Source: Dactylonectria macrodidyma (lineage: Eukaryota > Ascomycota > Sordariomycetes > Hypocreales > Nectriaceae). Taken from it: DNA of 64,000 bases. Below, in pieces: positions 23,881 to 35,249 of the stretch. The notes beneath the pieces were generated by a model. The model was not told the origin of the DNA. It did no database searches and saw nothing but the letters and a program-made list of their open reading frames with translations. A program made the position numbers and the translations under genes. The DNA lies in the NCBI GenBank assembly GCA_020744425.1, contig JAGMUV010000010.1, positions 434,001 through 498,000 of the forward strand, written 5' to 3'. Position 1 is the stretch's first letter, and every line of letters starts with the position of its first letter.

Positions 23881-24791
23881 TCACGATCCTTTAAGGTAGA
23901 GCTGGAAGAAGGCATAATGCGGAGTGGCATCGATGATATATTGATAAAGGAATGAGGCCGGAGTTGAAATGCACTGGATGATAACTGTTGCGCCTGCTGC
24001 CTTAGCTAACGCCATTTCGCCCTCTGGACCGGTTATCTTGACTACACCAGTTGGTGAAAAGAAGACTGAGAGGTAAAGAACGCATCCGAAGAGCCGGGTT
24101 TTGGTATTGACAACGCCAACGTTTCGCATGACGAATGGTCGAAACCATATCATCCTCAGCATGGCCACGTTGGCATCCCGCGTGATGTTGTCGTTCGAGG
24201 TACCGCTGGTGCGCCCGGGCTCTCTTGGGCAGTGTTCTCTGGGCCACCTCTTCAAAGTCGTAGAGACTGATGATGTTGTCCAAGGGCGGCTTGGCGGCTG
24301 GAATGCTAGCAGTACCTGGCTCCGCGTCGGTAGAGCCTCGCCACTCGTCGGTGGTGGTGGATTAGTCTAGTCTTCCCATGTATTACTGTGTGTCGAGTGA
24401 CTTGGAAATCAGGGAGGGCCCATGGGCATCACTGTACTCGGCCAAGGCATGGCGGCCTGCGTATCGGTAAATGACTAGACATATTGAGTTAGTTGACGAA
24501 GCCATGCCTGAGAGCACCATCTCGCAGCGACACGCACCTTCAGCCCTCTCGGTTGCTCGGGCGCAAAGTCGGTGACATTGTACACCTGGTCAGCAACTGT
24601 GAAAGTATTGGGTTTTGAAATGCTTAAAATGTGACGAAAACTGTGTTTTTTCTTTTACTTTGTGATAGCAGCAACTCGCCCTTGATGGTGCGGAGAGCAA
24701 CTTAGAAGTACACCTGGTCGTTGACAACAATCCAGGCATCATCCGGCCTATTACGCCACTGTATTTCAGACACAGAAACGCGCTTGGCCAT
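23881..24791 (-). pseudogene. Flavocytochrome b2-like FMN 2-hydroxyacid dehydrogenase, truncated
   Basis: Reading from the ATG at 24791, the first block, VSVSEIQWRNRPDDAWIVV, is the start of a cytochrome b5 domain. It continues with VADQVYNVTDFAPEQPRGLK and VIYRYAGRHALAEYS, interrupted by probable introns and a stop. Then comes the FMN domain start (NIISLYDFEEVAQ), IWFRPFVMRNVGVVNT, SPTGVVKITGPEGEMALAKA and CISTPASFLYQYIIDATP, where the frame ends at 23881. The active-site His/Arg half of the barrel is absent. The family oxidises lactate, mandelate or related 2-hydroxyacids using FMN and heme. At least one frame change (about 24210-24270) and one in-frame stop (about 24385) are visible. The DQVY motif appears twice, about 110 bp apart. 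Confidence 0.72.
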
Positions 24792-25240
24792 GGTTCCGTC
24801 TGCGCCCCTGGTTGACGCGACGTCTGTGCCAAATTACAGTAACCCTAAGCAGGATGGGTGCCCCAAAATGTGGTGGTGCACCATGCCTCGTATTATGCTC
24901 CAAAAGAAGGTTTCGTTTTAGGAACATTCCGAGGGTATTTCCGCCTCCGACGATTTCTGTTTCCAATACGCCCATTGTTATCACAGATAAACTGGGAGGG
25001 GGCTTGTGAGTGCCAATCAATCTTTATCTCGCCGGGGATGCTCCCGACAGCCTCAGGTCTCACGCAGGCGACGTGCCGGGAAGCCCAGGCGGTTTCTTGA
25101 CAATTAGCGATGGCCCGGTCCTTATTTAGATGCGCGATGGAGCCTTGTCCTCTCTTTTTCCTTCCATAAACCTTTCCCAATCTATCACCAAGAGCCTTGC
25201 ACGAGTTATTATATCATCATTTCTCAGGCTTGTCATCAGA
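24792..25240. other. Divergent intergenic, relic dehydrogenase to permease
   Basis: No gene is seen. The last 120 bp before the ATG at 25241 have the TC-rich look of a fungal promoter and leader. Several overlapping short frames on both strands have no domain resemblance. Confidence 0.4.
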
Positions 25241-27062
25241 ATGGCGTCTCCTACTGTGGGCAAGTGGCATCCATCCTGCATTTGCAAATCCAAGCTAATG
25301 AGTGGTTCAGAAAAAGCCCCGAAGCGATCGGTCGCTGATGAATCGGAAGATTTGGTTATTTCCGAGCCATGCGGGTCGACGTTTGAGGTATGCCGCATAC
25401 CCCGTCACAGCAGCGACGAGCCATTAATTCCAAGCGACCGCAGACTTACAAGAACTTCAACACGCTATCGATGCTGTCCCTGGCTGTGTCTCTCATGGCG
25501 ACATGGGAGGCGCTCTGCAGCACCATGGGCTCCGGCTTGATCAGCGGTGGCCCGGTGTCACTTGTTTATGGCTTCATAAGTACGACTTGGCCTTCTCTTT
25601 GATCGACCAGTCTAACTCGTTCTTCCTGCATGCAGCCGCCTTCATCGGGAGTATTTGCACAGCCATGTCTCTGTCCGAACCGGCCTCGATGTGAGCATTC
25701 CATCCTCCTTGAGAATAGGCGCTTCGTGTCACTATACTTATCCGTTGCAAGGTTCCCATCCGCTGGTGGACAGTATCATTTCGTAGCTGAGCTCAGTTCC
25801 CCCAAGTACAAACCTGTCCTAAGCTGGTTCTCCGGCTGGCTTACACTACTGGGGTGGCTCGCGCTTACTGCCAGCGCGCCATATGGCTCCGGCAACCTGA
25901 TCCAGGGCCTGATCATCCTCAACAACCCTAATTACACCCCCGAGAGATGGCACGGCACGCTAATCTACATATTCGTCCTCGTGATTGCATTCATCTTGAA
26001 TATATGGGGCAGCAGGATGCTTCCGATGCTGGAGAACCTCATCATGGTGTTTCATATCTTGTTTTTCTTCGCCATGCTTCTTGCAGTGACCATTATCCCC
26101 CCAGCCAGACACTCTCCGGAGTTTGTATTCACCTTCTTTCAGAACAACTCGGGCTGGGAAAACGATGGTATAGCGTGGTGCCTTGGTCTGTTGACGTCGG
26201 CCTACGTCATGGTTGGTACGAACTCCCCGTTGGAAGGTTGTGTTTGAGAGCTTACAGGCTTACCTTTGACACCTATCAAGGCTACGACTCGGCGACACAC
26301 ATGTCCGAAGAGATGCAAAACCCGAGGGTGGGCGTGCCACGAGCCATGATCGGTTCCCTTGTACTCAATGGGACCATGGGGTTTGCCCTACTCATCGCCA
26401 TCCTCTTTGGCATGGGTGACCTTAAGACTGCGCTAGAAACGCCTACTCGATTTCCCATCATCGGCATCTTTTCCTACATGACCCGGAACAATCTCGCTGC
26501 GACCAGCGCCATGGTCTGCACCATTATCATATCGGCCTCGCTGGCTACTGTCGGGCTTCTGGCCTCCACGTCTCGCACGTTGTGGGCGTACGCCCGTGAT
26601 GGTGCTCCGCCCTTTTGCCTCTGGCTCTCAAAATTGGACCGCAAGCGCCACATTCCTTCCAACGCCGTCATCTCCTCGACAGCACTCTTGGTTTTGCTTG
26701 GACTCTTGAATATCGCGTCGACAACGGCGTTCAATGCCATTCTATCGCTCACTGTCGTGACCCTCTGCCTGTCATACCTTTTACCCATCATCGCAATGCT
26801 ATACCGACGGACTCGAACGCCAGAGAAGCTGTCGTATGGGCCTTGGTGCCTTCCGCCTAAGATTGGAATAATGGTTAACATCGTCGCCGTTTGCTTCAAT
26901 GTCTTCATCTGTGTGTTTTTGATTCTCCCGCCGTTTCAGCCCGTTACGGCAACAAACATGAATTACGCTGGTGTTGTCCTTGGGTCGGTCTTGATCCTCA
27001 TCTCAATTGATTGGCTGTTTAGAGGACGGAAAGTGTACACTGGGCCCCGTACAAGCCTTTGA
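25241..27062 (+). CDS. APC-family amino acid/choline/GABA-type permease, five exons
   Basis: Model: exons 25241-25387, 25444-25579, 25636-25690, 25752-26215 and 26281-27062 with introns of 56, 56, 61 and 65 nt; 527 aa. A polar cytosolic N-terminus is followed by about twelve hydrophobic segments. Family marks: MATWEALCSTMGSGLISGGP in TM1, PSAGGQYHFVAEL between TM2 and TM3, SGWLTLLGWLALTAS, and YDSATHMSEEMQNP, typical of fungal choline/GABA/amino-acid transporters of the APC superfamily, then VPRAMIGS. It should import an amine- or acid-bearing substrate by proton symport. Its place beside gentisate-pathway genes suggests uptake of the pathway's starting compound, which would be unusual since aromatic acids are more often carried by MFS proteins. 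Confidence 0.87.
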
Positions 27063-27205
27063 TCCTACTAAGGTTGAGCTCAGTACTGCTACGGGAGTAC
27101 ACACCAATTGTAATCGAGACTACGGACTTGAAGGTTAACGCTTGGCAATATTCTCGAGGTACAGTTGGGCTCCGGAACCACGGCTGGTTCTCTACCAAAC
27201 CAATA

Positions 27206-30065
27206 TTATTCATTTCGCCATGGTGTGGCAGCAAACCACCTCTGAAATTCATTGTGAACAAAAGGACCAAGTTCAATCTCATCCCTAAACTCTGTATCAT
27301 TCTGGAATAAAAGCCCTGTCGACATGTTCGGGGTAGCTTCGTCGGCGAGGGTATGGTCAACCAAGACTTGGCTCATTGGTGACCCAGCGTTTGCAACGGT
27401 CAGAGTCGCAACTAAAAGTCAATTGGTTAGCAATCAGTTCACCATTAGAAGGTAACTAGACGGCAATCTTACTCCATTCCTCAACCAGTCGCAGCAGTTG
27501 CCGTATATACGCGACACATCTGTCCACCAGCGCATTTCCATCGTCAAGGCAAACAAGCGCATCTATTGCCTTTCTTAAAGTATCTCTCCCTCTCTCCACG
27601 CAGACAGTATTGCCGAGTTTCATGTCGAGCTCGTTGGAAGGAATGAGGAGGCTACCGAAGACGACCAGGGCTGCGTTGAAAGCTGTACAGTCATCAATCA
27701 GAGATCGTGGCAGATAAACGAAGAGCATTCTCACTATAGTACGTAGTAAACCACCAAGCTCCAAGGAATTTATTTCCCAGGTCTTTCTGTGTAAGGACAG
27801 AGTGGATAATGCTGATAATTTCCTCTGCGGACTGCACACACTCCTGGGTCAGACGTTCTTGCATCTGGTCAGAGACATCTTGTGACTGACAGGACTCGAA
27901 ATCGTCTTTGAGCATTTCTGTGAGAAGAGGCCGGAAGAGCAGCGACTGCGTGTTCAAATATCGCAACGTCAGGACAAATCGGCAGCGCTCGAGATGTGGA
28001 ACGTCTCGGTTGATGTCTCCGATGTTGAAGGCTGAAACAAGCTGCAAGTTGATGGGGAGGTTCTGCCGCCACTCGTTTAATTCATCTTGAAGCTGGTGAA
28101 TCTGGGTGGAAAGGGCGGTTCCAGAAGGTTCATAGCATGCCAGGTTATGTCCGTAGAGGTCCCCCATAATCTTCCACAAGATTTTGTAAAGCGTTCTGCA
28201 AATTTACAAGTTACATGTGACCGACTGAAGCACTGAAAACAAGCAACTCACATTGTTGCGGCGTAAAATGCAACGCCGATGCCTCCCCCAAAGTCATCGG
28301 GAATTGGCGTAGGAAGATCAATCTTAATGTAATCCTCAGGAATAGCGCTTGGTCGGCCGTACGTCATACTCAAGCTTCTAAGCCCCCATGAGAACCTGAC
28401 AAGCACGCAGTTTCAGGAGGACAACATACCGATCCAATATGACACAGCCGTACCAGGTGCGCTTGCTCATCTCTCGCTGGAGGAGAGGTAATTTGCTCGA
28501 GGCTATCTTGGAGTGTAAACCAATGGAGAGGGCTGCTTTGACGGCTAAGCCGTGAGTATTCCACGTTTGGACAGCTTTCTGTGTTCCCTGGAGGTACTGG
28601 CTTGTGAGGAGAAGATATTGTACTTGTGAGGGTTCAGCGCCATGTCCACATTCCCCCGATGGAAGGGCAAAACTTTACTTGCCTGTTTCAAGAGTGGTGC
28701 CTCGAAGCATCTGCGTCTTACATAGCTCCTGGGCTCTCCTGTAAAAAGCATCGGATTGCATGAACGTGGATGAAGAATGCGGGTCCACCTGACCTCGTCC
28801 AGCCGCACAGGTCGCCATTGCTAGGATCATGTTGAGGAGGCCAAGCCAAGTCCGGCGAACTTGGACGCGGAATTGGCGCTGCCTCAGCTGCTGATAGGTT
28901 TCGATAAATGATGACTCATGTATGTATGGGAAGAGCATTCCGGTATTGGCAAAATACTGCGAGACCAAAGCCTGTGTCTCGTTATCAGGGGGCAGATAGT
29001 TTGGGTTGATCATATCGAGCCGAGATGCGGAGCCTGCGCCAACAGATGTCCGAGGTCGCTGTTTGCCCGTGCCAGCTTTTGTGCCGGGGTGGTCTGTTGG
29101 AGCAGTTGGCGAGAGGCTGGAAATCTCAGGTACGTATCCCTTGCGAGCCATGGCGCGGGAGATGTTGCGCATAAGCGAAATGTTAGATGAGGGACCTGTG
29201 TTGATTAGCAAGTTGCCACACCCATCATTCGCCGCTTGTCTCCTTACCAAAATAACCGTAGTCATCATCATCAACAAGCGATATCGCCATTCCATCCGTC
29301 TCATTAGCATCGGTCTGAAGATCCCGTTCTTGGTTTAGAACACTGACGACTACGGCTCCAGTTGGTGGATCAGTGGGCTCTAAAGCGAGGTAGCTTTGAG
29401 GAGATGTCGGGGTGGCGAAATGGTTTATGGTGCCAGCGCCTCCAGCCCCAAGCTGTTCATTGTGCTGTCGTACGTTGTTTTCGAGGGCCTCGAGCCTTGA
29501 CTCCAAACCCGCTATGATACTAAATTTCTCTTTAGCCACCCGGCTACCGTATAGATATGGGAAGTTCGGCGAGGGTTATCATGATGCGTACTCTTTACTA
29601 ACGATAAGATTCGCGGACGAATTGGGCATTTCATATATGCATTCAAAACCCATCCGCTCGCACAATGTACATCTTGGGCGACGGCCATTGCACTAGATAA
29701 CAAAGGAACACGCCAGTGAATCAGTAAAATGGGTGATGGGTTTTGTTGCGCAGCAGATGACCTACCCTAGACTTCCGGACCCGGCAGGCATTGCACGCGA
29801 GGGCAGTACGGTGTCGCCTTGGACGAGAGCCAGGGGGGCCGCTATCCTGTTGTTGCAAGTTATCCGCGATGCTTGTAGCATCTGGGCTCTCAGTTGTTCT
29901 GGTGTTCTGCATTTTCGGCGCATGAAATGATCCAGACATATGCCGGGGATATCTTCCGAGTTGTACTCCCGTCTTTTCTGTCCTCATAGGCGTGGCCGCC
30001 GAGGTCCCCACTTCTCCGAAGCCTAACTGTGGGGTTCCGGAAAGCGGGCTACGGAAGGTATCCAC
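27206..30065 (-). CDS. Zn2Cys6 transcription factor with fungal-specific domain, nine exons
   Basis: Model: exons 30065-29766, 29692-29592, 29543-29248, 29195-28683, 28622-28430, 28377-28252, 28195-27735, 27682-27473 and 27411-27206; 701 aa. The zinc cluster spans the first intron: Cys91, 94 and then 101, 108, 111, 118. A short coiled-coil-like stretch follows (IIAGLESRLEALENNVRQ), usual for dimerising members. The fungal-specific regulatory domain includes LFPYIHESSFIETY, GLHSK and SKRTWYGCVILDRSLSMTYG. The fourth intron begins with GCAAGT, the standard form of a GC-AG intron, at 28682. The gene is convergent with the permease (143 bp between ends) and about 170 bp upstream of the 3' end of the FAH-like gene, so it is the best candidate regulator of the gentisate genes. 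Confidence 0.87.
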
Positions 30066-30236
30066 TTCTTCCGTTCCGAATTCCGATCCACAGGTACAGC
30101 TACAGCCACAGCCACAAGTCCCACCAACAGTCAGGCAAACAGACGGGAAACCAGATTGAAACCCTTCAACATTGGGATAGATTGCGATATGGGTCCTCCT
30201 CGCACCGTTTCACTCGGACGAGTCTTCTATTTACAA

Positions 30237-31343
30237 TCAAGACTCAGATGTACCACTACTAAGAAACTCAACGCCGTTCCTCAGTGTGCCGATCTGAGTG
30301 ACATGCACCTCCATCTTAGTTCCTGGAACGAGATATCTCGGCGGCTTCAGCCCAGACCCGACACCTGAATTCGCCGTTGTTAGTTCACTAAGTTTGATCC
30401 ATCATGCACATTGCCGCCACGTACCTCCAGGAGTTCCTGTCATGATAACACTGCCTTTTTGCAGTGTAGTACCCGTCGACAAATAGGCGATCAAGTATGG
30501 AATGCTGAATAAAAGATCATCGACTCCCGACGACTGCCGCGCCTCACCGTCGACTATAGTCCTCAGATGCAGCGAAGCAGGATCGGGAATCAGCCGGCTG
30601 CTCACTAGGACCGGACCTAGCGGCGCAAACGTATCGAATCCCTTGGAGAAACCCCATTGTGGTACGGGACCGGCGAGCGCCGGATCTCGCTGGAGCTTGC
30701 GTGACGAGATGTCGTTGCCTACTGTGTAGGCTGCGACGTAGTCTAGCGCTTCCTCTTCCGTGACATCTTTTGCGTCTCTGCCAATAATGACGCACTATGT
30801 GTGCAAATAAATGGACATAATTAGCCACGAGGCTCTTCTGGAACTGACACCTGCCTTTTCAGGACCTACCAGCTCCCCTTCATAATCCGCCTGGCTATCT
30901 TGGGCGATCTCGGGAATCACAACGTTCGCATTGTGGTCCTGAACCGTGGTGGCAGGCTTGAGAAACATGAATGGAAATAGAGGAGGCGCCCTCTTGGCTT
31001 CACGGACTATCATTACAAGTAAGCATCCAACGGTCCAGAGAGGCTGAGACGCCAATGTTTACGTACTGTGAGCGGCATAGTTGAGCCCAATGCACCGTAT
31101 TACTGGCACATCTGAGGATGTAAGAGGTCCTAGCAACCGCTTGACAGTGACGATCTCGTCGGTAACCTTTGTCCTACCAGCAGTATCATACAAGTCGTCA
31201 GCTTGGACGACCCTTGCTAGCAACTGGGTGCTCGCGGTTGTATCTCCGAGATCAAAGTCCGGGCTGGGTAGGATGGGTTCACCACGTAATACGCGACCAT
31301 CAGTGGCGACAAAACGGATCAGACGCTCCCAGGCGACCTTCAT
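30237..31343 (-). CDS. Fumarylacetoacetase-family hydrolase (acylpyruvate/fumarylpyruvate hydrolase), four exons
   Basis: Model: exons 31343-31067, 31006-30870, 30794-30425 and 30364-30237 with introns of 60, 75 and 60 nt; 303 aa. I chose the ATG at 31343 over an in-frame one at 31406, as MKVAWERLIRFVATDGR is the usual family start. The FAH fold signature is present: IGLNYAAH (about 84-91), FLKP, DYEGEL with metal ligands Glu135 and Glu137, NDISSRKLQRD with Asp166, and MTGTPGGVGSGLKPP near the end. The family cleaves C-C bonds of acylpyruvates with Mg or Mn. Head to head with gentisate dioxygenase, it most likely hydrolyses maleylpyruvate or fumarylpyruvate to pyruvate plus maleate or fumarate. 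No maleylpyruvate isomerase gene is seen in the window. Confidence 0.88.
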
Positions 31344-31768
31344 GTTGATGCAGGAAAGCGTATAGAAAATTATGCGGTTAATTAAGAGTTGCGGTGTCGA
31401 GGTCAAGAACTCAAAGTTGAGAAGTTGAGAGGTTGTTACTAAAGACCAGGTATAGGGGTTCAGTGATCAGGCTTTCCGGAAAATTTATGTCATTGATACG
31501 GGATCCGTGTCCCTGGTTCCGACTCATCCCCGACGGAACGCGGCGACAAACCTGGCTAGACCGAAGCTAATCACGCCATGCACGCAAGGTCAGACGTTGC
31601 ACATGCTTTTCACCTAACAGTTCTTCGGGGATGTGACGGAATAGAGCCCGATGTTTCTGACTGCTGGGGTTTGTCAACGTCACTATAAAACCCCGTTGGT
31701 TCAATATCGGAATGGAGGCAAACCACAAGCTTATCTTTCACTAGCCAGGAACACGATCCACTTTCATC
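31344..31768. promoter_or_regulatory. Divergent promoter of FAH-like hydrolase and gentisate dioxygenase
   Basis: A 425-bp gap separates the two start codons and so must hold both promoters. On the dioxygenase side, TATAAAA at 31684-31690 lies 79 bp before its ATG, a good core-promoter distance. CGG and CCG triplets, half-sites for Zn2Cys6 proteins, occur around 31500-31535. Coregulation of the two enzymes is inferred from this layout. Confidence 0.6.
31684..31690 (+). promoter_or_regulatory. TATA box of the gentisate dioxygenase gene
   Basis: TATAAAA lies 79 bp before the ATG at 31769, with a TC- and A-rich leader between. It is the cleanest core-promoter element in the cluster. Confidence 0.55.
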
Positions 31769-32945
31769 ATGTTACAAACAATGAGTCGAACTGTCCAGGC
31801 AGAAGTTCCTCAGGAACAGAATGGCTCACTCAAAGAGCCAGAGCAGATTTCATTCAAAGACGGCGAGGGCCTCGTGAAAGCCCTGGGCGATGTCAACGTC
31901 TCGCCGCTTTGGGCCCAGATGGCACGACTCAACCCAGCAGCCCCAAACCCGACGTCGGTGCCGTTCATTTGGGAGTATGACCGGATCCGCCCCTACCTCT
32001 TGAGCGCAGGCAACCTCATCAAAGAAGAGCAGGCTGAGAGGCGAGTCCTGATGCTTGTAAACCCTACTCGAAGTATGTAGCCCAGATTGATGACAAATGG
32101 ACCTCAACCAGCTAACTACTGTACTCCGCCTAGCCGCCCCTTTTACAACCGACACTCTTTACGCTGGGTTGCAGCTCGTCATGCCCCGTGAAACTGCCCC
32201 GGCTCACCGTCACTCTGCCTTTGCCGTACGCTTCATCATCGAGGGCGAGGGCGGTTTTACCGCAGTCCATGGCCGTCGAGTGGCAATGAAGCCGCGCGAT
32301 GTTCTTGTCACACCGACGTGGAACTGGCATGACCACGGTAAGAAAGGTGCCGATGAAGAGGGCGGCGATGACAATCCGGTCATCTGGCTCGATGGACTCG
32401 ATCTTCCAGAGTTTGTGCACTTTCCAGTTCACTTTAACGAGCACTTCTCGGCCGCGAGATATCCCGCAAAGGATGTTGAAGAGTCACCTATTGTGTTCCC
32501 GTGGGCCAAGATGCAGCCGAGGTTGGATGGCCAAAAGGGCTCGTGGGCGACTGCCGCATACTTGAAGGAAGATGGAAGAGAACGTATGTGATCCCATGTA
32601 GCGCTCGGAAAGTGCGCCAATAACTAATTTGTCGTCCTGCTAGTCAGCCGAACGATCGGAGCATCTGCTGAGCGTCTAGAGGCTAGATCTCAGTCTCCCA
32701 CTATTCGCGAGACGGCATCGTCTGTATATCATGTCATAGAGGGTAGCGGGAGGACACAAATCAGCGGCGAAACAATCAACTGGAAGCAGGGCGATACGTT
32801 CTGCATCCCGGCTTATTATCGATATCAGCATTTCTCTGATAATGACCGGGTCTACCTCTACCGCTTTGACGACAAGCCTATGCTTAAGGCGCTTGGGTTC
32901 TACCGCGTTGAAGGGCAGGATTTGGAGTCTTTTGTATCAGACTGA
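31769..32945 (+). CDS. Gentisate 1,2-dioxygenase, three exons
   Basis: Model: exons 31769-32072, 32134-32583 and 32644-32945 with introns of 61 and 60 nt; 351 aa. It is a bicupin: the first cupin has [12 protein letters not shown] (His126, His128) and [10 protein letters not shown] (His167), which supply the iron ligands in gentisate dioxygenases; the second cupin has the [12 protein letters not shown] strand and [13 protein letters not shown]. The enzyme uses Fe(II) and O2 to open gentisate (2,5-dihydroxybenzoate) between C1 and C2, giving maleylpyruvate. A second Met at 31781 is possible as start. No targeting signal is seen, so it should be cytosolic. Its partner is the FAH-family hydrolase transcribed away from the shared promoter. 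Alternative: a related salicylate or 1-hydroxy-2-naphthoate dioxygenase. Confidence 0.9.
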
Positions 32946-35249
32946 GCTAAATACCACAGGCAGAGCAGGTATAGGGGCGTTATTGTAGCTTGAGATTCGT
33001 AGCAGAGAATTTTTTAAATGAGATGCTCTTAAGTCGGGTCTTAGTTCTACGGGTGCGCCAGACTCAGATTATGGCGCAGGGACAACACCAAGCCAGTATT
33101 CTATTGAGGGGAGAAGAAATCAGTTAACAGAGGATTTGCACCTGAGCCAACTGAGTTCAGAGACCTGCTAGTACGTGTTCAAGCTGGTGGGGCTGGAATT
33201 ACTGAACTCTTCAAGGTATCATCTGTTATTGCGGTCCTTGCTATCGTCGACGATTTTGTCACTGTGTCATCGCCATTTACTCAACTTCTGCCTTGCTAAA
33301 CCAGGGTGAACGGCAGAGATGACGGGGCACACTTTCTCGCCAAGCTCCTACGACCTCCTAATTTACTGAATTATGAACTTACATATCTCGCACCTACCCT
33401 ACACCACTAAAGGAAGCCCAGCCGTCATAATTACTTAATATAGCACTTTAACTACACTACTTAGTAAGTATACATAACCATTTTGCTAATATAAACCCCG
33501 GGTTTATCCCTCAGGAATCTGCCCTCGAGCTACCCTGTACTGCGTGCAGGCTAGCAAGAGTGCAATGACCGTTACAGTATAGTAACATTATTTTAGAACC
33601 CGGCTTCAGCAGACCACGAGGTCCCACCTCCACGTGGTGTCTGCTGGGTACTCTAGGAGAAACAGTGCGGTTGTCTCCGGGCGCTAAGGGGAGCTTAACA
33701 AGAAGATCTTCCCCCTTTATTTAACAACGCACTGACGCGTCAAAATCAACTTCTGAGTTTCCTGAAACATCAAACAGTACAGCCACAGTATGGTAATATA
33801 GGATGGTAATTACCCAGATGAGATAGCTTTCCCTATTCTTAGATATGGCCTATTGGTCAGTATTGGAGGTGGTGTATCGGTACAGACGGACAATTCGAAT
33901 GGGGCCATGCGGTGGTGAGCAAACAAAGGGGCAGACACTCTTGAACGCACTGGTTATATTGCACCACCACCACCAGTCCCTCCCAAAGCGGCGACGGGGC
34001 TGTTCTCTGGTGCTGACGAGACACAACAGAGCACATGTAGCGCACTGACCTAAGGGCGGGGAAGTTCCAGCTGGTCTCAAACAGGCGGTCATAGCGACGG
34101 GAACCTCGGCACACCTCTGCGTGTGATAGGAATGAGTGGCTGCAGAACGGATGGGATTTTGACGTGTTGAATGATCAGACAGCGCCGTGGATGGCAACTC
34201 CCTGCTATGGCTTTGGAAATCCCCATAGGGCTGTCCCCTCTACGTCCTGAAAGGGAAAAAGCGTACAGATTAGAACTAGTCGCGGGCCGCTTTGACCTGT
34301 TACAAGGCGGCCGCCGCAGGATCGAAGCTCACGCTATACTCCAGAGAGGTGGTGGCTCAGCTAGTGCGACGTTGGGAAACAACTCAAAGTTACGACAGCA
34401 TGACGACATAATTTTGCCGGTCGATCAGCCGTGGTATGCCGATGCTCTTTTTCGGGCTCAAGCTCAAGCGCCATGGCTTGCCAAGTCAAGCAACTGTTGG
34501 GATGGAGTGGCTTTGATGAGAATTCATTGACTGCTACTTGTATATCTAAGACGAGTACCAGTACCTCTGCGGGGAGCTGTTTTCCTCACCGACCCCCGAC
34601 CATTTTCCCTTTGTCCCGCGTCACAAACCACCCCCCAACACCCCCCCCTTCCCGGGTGAGAGTATGGATGCTTGCTGAGTCGCTGCATTGCCACCTGTGG
34701 CTGAATGGCTCACTATCGGAGCAAAGACGAAGAGGTTCTCTCCACAATAGAGACCATATCCCTGGTAGCATGCGGGAAAAGTCTCCATTCTACCGGGGCG
34801 GTCCCGGAACCTTATCATCCATGATGGTGGCGTTTTTTGGTAGCCATGTACGAGGCTCATGCGCCAAGGGAGCTAGAGCTGCCTCCGACAAAGATGATGG
34901 TGTGGCCGACATCCAATCCTCGTGGGGTGACAAGCAGGGGAACCCCTTTCTCGAAAAGAGGCAGGATCATTTGCACCGTGAGAGCCCAGGCGCCCCTGGT
35001 GATTATGACCCCGACTGGGTTAGTAGATTTGCCAAGTGCTAGTGGCTGTTCACAGGATGTCTGTCAGTAGTGGTGTTCACGTTTTCAGACATCTTGGGCC
35101 GCCGCGGTCAACCAGATATTTAAAGGTCCTCATCTCCATTTCTGCTTCTAGGCCACATACTCTGACCAACTTCATTCCTTACCTTTTCCCTTTCAGAGAA
35201 GCCCCGTTAACTCTGTGATTCCCACTTCCACATTTCTTCGCTCGCAAAC
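32946..35249. other. Gene-free gap between the gentisate cluster and the RGS gene
   Basis: The stretch 33400-33600 is TA-rich. Further on are (CAC)n and C-rich runs (about 33963-33980 and 34630-34655), which generate long but compositionally biased open frames on both strands (for example 34431-35042). None shows a domain. The last 150 bp, with ATATTTAAAG near 35126, look like the promoter and leader of the gene at 35250. Confidence 0.5.

Noticed and set aside
33960..33982. CAC triplet run as a microsatellite of interest
   Set aside because: Only about five imperfect units; ordinary simple sequence.
34431..35042. 203-codon open frame before the RGS gene
   Set aside because: Low-complexity composition, both strands open, no domain, and it lies in the probable promoter region.
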